NCBI GenBank assembly: GCA_018817995.1
Contig: JAHISW010000093.1
Location: forward strand, 1-10,377
DNA length: 10,377 bases
From: Patescibacteria group bacterium
Lineage (GTDB): Bacteria; Patescibacteriota; Minisyncoccia; JAHISW01; Tagabacteraceae
Reading direction: 5' to 3'
The notes beneath the pieces are model-generated. The model did not search any database and had not been told where the DNA came from. It saw only the letters and a list, made by a program, of their open reading frames with translations. Of the stretch, positions 6,832-10,377 are shown piece by piece. The translations under genes and the position numbers were made by a program. Position 1 is the first letter of the stretch; every line of letters starts with the position of its first letter.

Positions 6832-6887
6832 GTGCGAGAATTAGATTTTAATTGTTAATTGTTGTTATTTTTTTGTAATGATATATT
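6832..6887. promoter_or_regulatory. Divergent promoter region corA / ctpA
   Basis: This 56-bp AT-rich spacer serves both directions. Plus strand: TTGTTG (6859-6864), 17 nt and TATATT (6882-6887) would start transcription near 6894, favouring the ctpA ATG at 6906 over 6888. Minus strand: TAAAAT (6850-6845) precedes corA by 13 nt. No SD is visible for either gene. Confidence 0.45.
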
Positions 6888-8147
6888 ATGAATATTATAA
6901 CATTTATGAGTTTTATAAAAAAGTCTACATTTGTCGGTGGCCTAGTTGTCATAGTTATATCTGTCTTCATTGCAGGTGTTTTTTTGGGTTACAACGAAAG
7001 ACCGGAAGCCAAAAAAGTAATTTCTATTTTTAATAAAGAAAACCCGGCTGTTTTGGCGGAATTGGACTTTGATTCATTTTGGAAAATATGGAATGTCATT
7101 GAGTCTAAATATGTTTCCAATAACGTTTTAGATAGAAAGGAAATGCTTTGGGGCGCTACTGCCGGTTTGGTAAAATCTTTAGGAGATCCTTACAGTGTAT
7201 TTTTCTCTCCTGAAGAAGCGGATCTTTTTGAAAGTAGCGTGCGTGGAGATTTTGAAGGTGTGGGAATGGAGATTGGTATTAGGGATGATATTTTGACGGT
7301 AATTGCTCCTCTTAAAGATACTCCTGCTGAAAGGGCGGGATTAAAATCCGGTGATAAAATTTTAAAAATAGATGATGTTGTTACAAATGATATGGATATT
7401 GATGAGGCGGTGAGATTAATTCGGGGAGAAAAAGGGACGGAAGTAGCTCTGTCCGTTTTAAGAAAAGGCGAGGAGGGCGCTTTGCAAGTTTCAGTTGTGA
7501 GAGATGTTATAAAAGTTCCCGCCTTGGAAACCGAAAGGAAAACAGCAAAAGCGAAAGACGATGGGGGAGTCAACGATGTTTTTGTAATACACTTGTATAA
7601 TTTTTCCGCAAGTTCAATTGAGTCTTTCAGGAATGCCTTGGGGGAAATGGTTAATTCCGGAGAATCCAAACTCATTATTGACTTGAGAGGAAATACGGGC
7701 GGTTATCTTGAGGCGGCGGTTGATATTGCCAGTTGGTTTTTGCCCGCCGGCGAAATTGTGGCGAAAGAGCGTTTTAACAACGGGGAGGAGCATCTTTACA
7801 GAAGCAAAGGATACAATATATTCAACGATAATTTGAAGTTGGTTATTTTAGTTAATCAGGGGACAGCCTCCGCGTCTGAAATTTTAGCGGGCGCTTTGAG
7901 GGAACATGGAAAGGCGACACTTGTTGGAGAGCAAACATACGGAAAAGGTTCTGTGCAGGAATTAGTAGACATTAGAGACGGAAGCGCCCTTAAGCTAACG
8001 ATAGCAAGATGGCTTACCCCAAACGGTGAATCTATTTCCGAAAAAGGGCTAGAACCGGATGTTGTGGTAGAGTTCACAAAAGAAGACCTTGAGGCCGAAA
8101 GAGACCCGCAAATGAACAAGGCATTGGAACTCTTGACAGAAATGTAG
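6888..8147 (+). CDS. ctpA: Carboxy-terminal processing protease, membrane-anchored (S41 family, PDZ)
   Basis: The 419-aa protein begins with a signal anchor (TM about 15-34, preceded by KK), so the enzyme domains face outside. A PDZ domain spans about 118-205 (FEGVGMEIG, AERAGLKSGDKILKID). The S41 domain follows with LIIDLRGNTGGYLEAAVDIA (262-281), the nucleophile Ser in NQGTASASEI (S328) and the general base Lys in GEQTYGKGSVQ (K353, with Q357 also conserved). It cleaves proteins at exposed C-termini in the envelope. Two starts are possible: 6888 (M1) and 6906 (M7, MSFIKKSTF), the second better placed after the promoter. The gene ends with codons for LELLTEM, and the DNA for this tail is copied downstream at 8571-8611. 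Confidence 0.95.
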   Translation: MNIITFMSFIKKSTFVGGLVVIVISVFIAGVFLGYNERPEAKKVISIFNKENPAVLAELDFDSFWKIWNVIESKYVSNNVLDRKEMLWGATAGLVKSLGDPYSVFFSPEEADLFESSVRGDFEGVGMEIGIRDDILTVIAPLKDTPAERAGLKSGDKILKIDDVVTNDMDIDEAVRLIRGEKGTEVALSVLRKGEEGALQVSVVRDVIKVPALETERKTAKAKDDGGVNDVFVIHLYNFSASSIESFRNALGEMVNSGESKLIIDLRGNTGGYLEAAVDIASWFLPAGEIVAKERFNNGEEHLYRSKGYNIFNDNLKLVILVNQGTASASEILAGALREHGKATLVGEQTYGKGSVQELVDIRDGSALKLTIARWLTPNGESISEKGLEPDVVVEFTKEDLEAERDPQMNKALELLTEM

Positions 8148-8158
8148 AAATAGTGTAG
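8118..8158 (+). repeat. 41-bp direct repeat, copy 1 (native ctpA 3' end)
   Basis: This covers the last codons and stop of ctpA plus 11 nt beyond it. It matches 8571-8611 at 38 of 41 positions; the differences are at 8125, 8151 and 8155. It contains TTGACA (8133-8138), followed 17 nt later by TAGCCT (8156-8161), so it may also act as a weak promoter for the next small gene. Confidence 0.9.
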
Positions 8159-8216
8159 CCTTAAACCTAAGGTTGAACGTTGTGAGTTTTTGAAAAAGAA
8201 AAGACAGGAGGTTTGA

Positions 8217-8381
8217 ATGAACAAAAATTTGGCAAAAGTATTGGGGACGGCTGCAGTATGGGGAGGAATTTGTGGTTTGTGTTGGATGTTTAACTCTTTT
8301 GATATATTGTCTGGCAAAGGTGCTGGATTGATGGTTTTTGTCGGCCTGTTACAGAGCGCAAGTATCTGGCATTCTAAGTAA
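8217..8381 (+). CDS. Small two-helix membrane protein, 54 aa, unknown function
   Basis: I do not recognise this peptide. The ATG at 8217 follows a perfect SD (AGGAGG, 8206-8211) with a 5-nt gap, and the ORF ends in TAA at 8379-8381, 25 nt before a strong terminator, so it has the layout of a complete single-gene unit. Two hydrophobic stretches are visible, about residues 9-25 (rich in Gly, Trp and Cys) and 35-51, joined by FNSFDILSGKG. A short basic N-terminus (MNKNLAK) suggests the N-terminus stays inside. It may be a holin-like, toxin-like or structural membrane peptide; nothing in the sequence decides. It lies directly downstream of ctpA and of copy 1 of the 41-bp repeat, and resembles the 33-aa ORF after copy 2 in order of features. 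Confidence 0.65.
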   Translation: MNKNLAKVLGTAAVWGGICGLCWMFNSFDILSGKGAGLMVFVGLLQSASIWHSK

Positions 8382-8406
8382 TCATTCTAAGCAATGAAAA
8401 AGCGAG

Positions 8407-8434
8407 AAGCTGGCTGAAATATGCCGGCTTTTTT
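8407..8434 (+). terminator. Intrinsic terminator, copy 1 of an identical 28-bp repeat
   Basis: AAGCTGGC (8407-8414) pairs with GCCGGCTT (8423-8430) around an 8-nt loop and leads into six T's (8429-8434). It ends the 54-aa gene. The same 28 bp recur without a mismatch at 9984-10011. Confidence 0.9.
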
Positions 8435-8439
8435 ATTTC

Positions 8440-8475
8440 GTACTATAACCCTCACGGTCGTGACACCTATAGTAC
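8440..8475. repeat. 36-bp concentric inverted repeat (GGTC centre)
   Basis: The perfect 8-bp outer arms GTACTATA/TATAGTAC (8440-8447, 8468-8475) enclose a 4-nt mismatch on each side and a concentric inner stem TCAC/GTGA (8452-8455, 8460-8463) around GGTC. No T-run follows. Confidence 0.8.
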
Positions 8476-8482
8476 AATATCG

Positions 8483-8509
8483 TCTGTGGGACATCGGATG
8501 TCCCACAGA
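8483..8509. repeat. Perfect 12-bp-arm palindrome (REP-like)
   Basis: TCTGTGGGACAT (8483-8494) and its exact complement (8498-8509) enclose CGG. The GC-rich perfect arms without a T-run recall REP/IS200-type hairpins, but no transposase gene is present. The following 8510-8570 carries three spaced CCTAT repeats (8514, 8520, 8529) and no gene I can support. Confidence 0.8.
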
Positions 8510-8570
8510 AACACCTATTCCTATCAAACCTATCTTATACATTCCACACGACATCGTAGGTTGTGCGCAG

Positions 8571-8611
8571 AAGGCATCGGAACTCTTGACAGAAATGTAG
8601 AAAGAGTTTAG
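8571..8611 (+). repeat. 41-bp direct repeat, copy 2 (displaced ctpA tail)
   Basis: This copy of 8118-8158 (38/41) lies in non-coding DNA 453 bp downstream. It preserves codons for LLTEM and the stop, but no ctpA sequence precedes it. TTGACA (8587-8592... shifted one base from the repeat offset, see 8586-8591) with TAGGGT (8609-8614) could serve as a promoter for the 33-aa ORF at 8624. Confidence 0.9.
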
Positions 8612-8623
8612 GGTGTCAAATAT

Positions 8624-8725
8624 ATGAGAAAACAAAAATTGTTTCATAAATATGTTTGTATGTCTAACCCAACTATTTGGGGCGCTGTTTCGTTGGGGCA
8701 ATTTTTGTGTTTTTCTATGAAATAA
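8624..8725 (+). CDS. Possible 33-aa hydrophobic peptide, unknown function
   Basis: This is a short ORF from ATG 8624 to TAA 8723-8725. Its layout is a basic N-terminus (MRKQKLFHKY), then a hydrophobic segment containing TIWGAVSLGQFLCF. Only a weak AGGG (8610-8613, 10-nt gap) resembles an SD; initiation close to a TTGACA-N-TAGGGT promoter in the 41-bp repeat is an alternative. It is followed 22 nt later by a strong terminator. The order (ctpA-tail repeat, basic N-terminus, WGG/WGA hydrophobic core, terminator) repeats that of the 54-aa gene, so it may be a shortened relic of a duplicate. It could equally be non-coding. Confidence 0.3.
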   Translation: MRKQKLFHKYVCMSNPTIWGAVSLGQFLCFSMK

Positions 8726-8747
8726 TTTTATCTTTATAATTGAACAT

Positions 8748-8790
8748 AAAAACTGCTCCAGCGGATAGGCCACTGGGGCAGTTTTTATTT
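8748..8790 (+). terminator. Intrinsic terminator upstream of the acetyltransferase operon
   Basis: A 14-bp stem (8748-8761 with 8773-8786, one G-T pair) encloses an 11-nt loop and ends in TTTTTATTTT. It isolates the GNAT operon from the repeat-rich region. The 58-nt spacer 8791-8848 shows no convincing promoter. Confidence 0.9.
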
Positions 8791-8848
8791 TGTCCCCGTC
8801 TTAGCAGGGCCGGCAAGAACATTAACAATTAAACAAAAGGAGAAGAAA

Positions 8849-9529
8849 ATGGAAAGGAAACAAGAACAGCAGAAAATCGTCTTTTTGGAGGGGGAAAAAG
8901 TAATCCTACGACCCCTTAATAAGGCAACTGATTTGCAAAATTGTGTAAGGTGGATGAATGATCCGGAAGTTCTTCAATTTTTATCACGGGTTAATCCAGT
9001 GTCTTTTATGGAAGAAGAGGAATGGTTTGACAATTTGGCAAACAGACATGACGATATACTGCTTGCAATTGAAACTAAAGAAGGTCGTTTTATTGGTGTT
9101 TTGGGTTTGCATAATATTGATCGTGTAAACAGGACTGCAATTCATGGAATTTCTATTGGAGAAAAAGATTACTGGGGCAAGGGATATGGAACCGATGCAG
9201 GAATGGTTTTATTGAATTTTGCTTTTAATTCATTGAATCTTAGGAAGGTTCGTTCTTCGGTAATAGCGCTTAACAAGAGAAGTTTAAATTATCACTTGAA
9301 ATGCGGTTATAAAGAAATAGGTCGTGCCCGGGAACAATTTTTCACAAATGGAAGCTATTGGGACGAAATACTTCTAGGGGTATTTAAAGAAGAATGGGAA
9401 AAAACGAGGCAGAAAATGGCTGATTATGCTGATGACGTTGAGACGTTGCAGGACGGATATTATGAACGGTGTGTAGAAAGTCCTAGTTTAGAGAGTTCTG
9501 GTCCAAAAATAAAAAGTAAATCTTGGTAA
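8849..9529 (+). CDS. GNAT acetyltransferase, RimJ/RimL type
   Basis: The 226-aa protein opens like RimJ/RimL N-acetyltransferases: a strand with VILRPLNKATD (18-28), then WMNDPEV (35-41). The acetyl-CoA pyrophosphate-binding loop is YWGKGYGTDAG (108-118, R/Q-x-x-G-x-G/A form with a Trp-Gly entry). ALNKRSLNYHLKCGYKEIG (140-158) is the typical late helix and strand. The family transfers acetyl from acetyl-CoA to protein N-termini or small amines; the substrate is not evident. Residues about 188-226 form a charged tail beyond the domain. The SD AAGGAG (8837-8842, 6-nt gap) is good. It is the first gene of a three-gene operon: the 47-aa gene starts 17 nt after its stop and has a full SD. GNAT toxins exist, but the neighbours do not look like ribbon-helix-helix antitoxins. 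Confidence 0.85.
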   Translation: MERKQEQQKIVFLEGEKVILRPLNKATDLQNCVRWMNDPEVLQFLSRVNPVSFMEEEEWFDNLANRHDDILLAIETKEGRFIGVLGLHNIDRVNRTAIHGISIGEKDYWGKGYGTDAGMVLLNFAFNSLNLRKVRSSVIALNKRSLNYHLKCGYKEIGRAREQFFTNGSYWDEILLGVFKEEWEKTRQKMADYADDVETLQDGYYERCVESPSLESSGPKIKSKSW

Positions 9530-9545
9530 AAAGGAGGTGAAAGCT

Positions 9546-9689
9546 ATGAAAAATGACAGGATTGCTAAATTGATAAAAGGCGGATGCCCAACTAATGCTG
9601 TTGGTTTTATCTTATCGAAAGGGAAGATGCCCAGCCCAGAATATATTTCAAATATAAATTTTGAAAAGAAAAGGAAAAAAGCAAAGTAA
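9546..9689 (+). CDS. Small basic protein, 47 aa, unknown function
   Basis: I do not recognise this protein. The ATG at 9546 follows the strongest SD in the window, AAGGAGGTGA (9531-9540), beginning just after the GNAT stop with a 5-nt gap to the ATG, so translation looks efficient and deliberate. Composition is about 12 Lys/Arg to 3 Asp/Glu, with an N-terminal helix-like part (MKNDRIAKLIKG), a CPTNAVGF turn, KMPSPEYI and a very basic end (FEKKRKKAK). There is no membrane segment or signal peptide. A nucleic-acid-binding or partner-binding role is only a guess from charge. It is flanked by the GNAT gene and an acidic 78-aa protein in the same operon. Confidence 0.7.
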   Translation: MKNDRIAKLIKGGCPTNAVGFILSKGKMPSPEYISNINFEKKRKKAK

Positions 9690-9732
9690 AACAAAAATTG
9701 TCTTAATAAAAAAAAGAGGGGAGGTGAGAAAG

Positions 9733-9969
9733 ATGGTTACAGAAGAACTAGCTAGGTGCTTGAATGATATCGAAGACCCAGTAGAGGGTTTAGATAAAGC
9801 CAAAAGCATTATCTTGGATTTTTTTGAGGATATTGAAGAATTGAATTGTTTGTCTGATGACGAAAAAGAAGAGTGCGTAAGGTTTATCTTGTGTCATTTG
9901 AATAGGCCAACAAACGAAGATGAAATTGGACAAGCCTTCTTTGCTTTGGGCAGAAAAATGTCTAGATAA
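9733..9969 (+). CDS. Small acidic protein, 78 aa, unknown function
   Basis: I do not recognise this protein. The start at ATG 9733 is set by GGAGGTGA (9720-9727) with a 5-nt gap; a TTG at 9661 would overlap the preceding gene and has no SD. The protein is acidic (about 20 Asp/Glu to 9 Lys/Arg) and appears all-helical: ELARCLNDIE, a long helix KAKSIILDFFEDIEEL, then DDEKEECVRFILCHL and IGQAFFALGRKM. It has cysteines at 9, 39, 48 and 55 in no clear metal-binding spacing. It has no membrane segment. It is the last gene of the GNAT operon, 43 nt after the basic 47-aa gene and 14 nt before a terminator. The opposite charge of the two small products could indicate a complex, which is speculative. 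Confidence 0.75.
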   Translation: MVTEELARCLNDIEDPVEGLDKAKSIILDFFEDIEELNCLSDDEKEECVRFILCHLNRPTNEDEIGQAFFALGRKMSR

Positions 9970-9983
9970 AATAAATTAACAAA

Positions 9984-10011
9984 AAGCTGGCTGAAATATG
10001 CCGGCTTTTTT
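9984..10011 (+). terminator. Intrinsic terminator, copy 2 of the 28-bp repeat
   Basis: The stem AAGCTGGC/GCCGGCTT (9984-9991, 10000-10007), 8-nt loop and T-run (10006-10011) are identical base for base to 8407-8434. It closes the GNAT operon. Confidence 0.92.
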
Positions 10012-10058
10012 CTATCCTTGCTAAGTTGCGCGATCGCGTTAAATAGGTAGGATAGAAA
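10009..10058. repeat. 50-bp concentric inverted repeat (GATC centre)
   Basis: The perfect 10-bp outer arms TTTCTATCCT/AGGATAGAAA (10009-10018, 10049-10058) are exactly concentric with an inner 10-bp palindrome CGCGATCGCG (10029-10038), with 10 unpaired or weakly paired bases on each side. It begins inside the T-run of the preceding terminator. Confidence 0.85.
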
Positions 10059-10069
10059 TTTTAATAATA

Positions 10070-10101
10070 CTACACTTAAATCCGATCGTAAGTAAGTGTA
10101 G
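10070..10101. repeat. 32-bp concentric inverted repeat (GATC centre)
   Basis: The perfect 9-bp arms CTACACTTA/TAAGTGTAG (10070-10078, 10093-10101) are concentric with an inner CGATCG (10083-10088). It lies upstream of the rplI promoter and has no T-run of terminator type. Confidence 0.85.
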
Positions 10102-10129
10102 CGTTTTGTTGCACATGAATACAAAGGGG

Positions 10130-10158
10130 TTGAAAAGGTGATATTAACGGTGTAGGAT
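10130..10158 (+). promoter_or_regulatory. Promoter of rplI
   Basis: TTGAAA (10130-10135), a 17-nt spacer and TAGGAT (10153-10158, preceded by TG) end 10 nt before the rplI ATG. The AAAGG at 10134-10138 is too far from the ATG to act as an SD, so the mRNA leader would be only about 3-4 nt. Confidence 0.6.
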
Positions 10159-10168
10159 TACAAATAAT

Positions 10169-10377
10169 ATGAAAGTTATATTATTGCAAAATGTTACTGG
10201 TTTGGGGCAAAAGGACGACGTTAAAGAGGTCAAGGTTGGTTATTGGCGTAATTCTTTGTTGCCACAGGGTTTGGCAATTGAAGCAACGGAAAGCCTTTTA
10301 AAACAAGCGGAAATTAGAAAAGAAAAAGAGAAAGAGGCAAAAGAATACGAGAAAAAACAATTTACTAAATTGTTGGA
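10169..10377 (+). CDS. rplI: Large ribosomal subunit protein bL9, N-terminal part (3' end outside window)
   Basis: Sixty-nine residues are visible. MKVILLQNVTGLGQKDDVKEV followed by KVGYWRNSLLPQGLAIEAT is the bL9 N-terminal domain, which binds 23S rRNA at the base of the L1 stalk; the start of the long connecting helix (rich in Lys and Glu) follows. The usual GYARNFLxPKGLA appears here as GYWRNSLLPQGLA, with Trp in place of Ala. The start has no SD but lies 10 nt after a good -10. Some CPR lineages are reported to lack bL9, so its presence may help narrow the lineage. The gene is cut by the window end. Confidence 0.95.
   Translation, partial: MKVILLQNVTGLGQKDDVKEVKVGYWRNSLLPQGLAIEATESLLKQAEIRKEKEKEAKEYEKKQFTKLL

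Noticed and set aside
8157..8174. Attenuator-like alternative hairpins before the 54-aa gene
   Set aside because: CCTTA/TAAGG and AACC/GGTT stems are mutually exclusive but only 4-7 bp long. This is too weak to claim regulation.
8421..8600. 59-codon plus-strand ORF ending in the displaced ctpA tail
   Set aside because: Its ATG lies inside the terminator hairpin, it reads through two palindromes, and it has no SD. The in-frame LLTEM ending is explained by the repeat.
8387..8773. 128-codon minus-strand ORF
   Set aside because: It covers two terminators, both palindromes and the repeat copy, and has no SD or recognisable domain. It is an accidental open frame.
9661..9732. TTG at 9661 as the start of the 78-aa gene
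   Set aside because: It overlaps the 47-aa gene and has no SD, whereas the ATG at 9733 has GGAGGTGA with ideal spacing.
8118..10101. Integron cassette array with attC sites
   Set aside because: The concentric palindromes and small genes are suggestive, and GTTAAAT at 10038 fits the attC R' consensus. The paired R'' box is missing, the palindromes do not share arms, and no integrase is present.

Overview
The window looks like a piece of a small, AT-rich bacterial genome, most likely from the Candidate Phyla Radiation (Patescibacteria, Parcubacteria-like). The basis is a winged-helix/Cas2-like (PaaX-like) protein of a type common in those genomes, compact core genes with overlapping ends, a tRNA without encoded CCA, and several core genes lacking a Shine-Dalgarno (SD) site. 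TGA ends cysS, so there is no sign of recoded UGA. The lineage is an inference from protein style, not a phylogeny.

Layout: (1) 1-407 holds the 3' end of rmuC and a tRNA-Glu(CTC). (2) 544-1281 is a P-loop kinase with a strong SD and arginine codons unlike its neighbours, closed by an intrinsic terminator. (3) 1351-2134 holds the PaaX/Cas2-like regulator gene with a long inverted repeat on each side. (4) rplU (+) runs tail to tail into a minus-strand block transcribed corA, cysS, dnaB, recR (6831 down to 2479). The rplU and recR stop codons share the tetranucleotide TTAA. (5) A divergent 56-bp spacer separates corA from ctpA, a membrane-anchored PDZ/S41 protease. (6) 8118-10168 is a mosaic accessory stretch with a duplicated ctpA 3' end, two tiny hydrophobic-peptide ORFs, concentric palindromes, a three-gene operon (GNAT acetyltransferase, a 47-aa basic protein, a 78-aa acidic protein) and two copies of an identical 28-bp terminator. 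(7) The window ends inside rplI.

The core genes cover replication and repair (dnaB, recR, rmuC), translation (cysS, rplU, rplI, tRNA-Glu), Mg2+ transport (corA) and envelope proteolysis (ctpA). The most unusual signals lie between genes. Five inverted repeats with unrelated arms share a central C-[T/G][A/G]TC-G core, all in the same orientation. A 41-bp copy of the ctpA tail recurs 453 bp downstream, and both copies precede small hydrophobic ORFs. Core genes tend to have a -10 box only 7-13 nt before the ATG and no SD, while accessory genes carry near-perfect SD sites.
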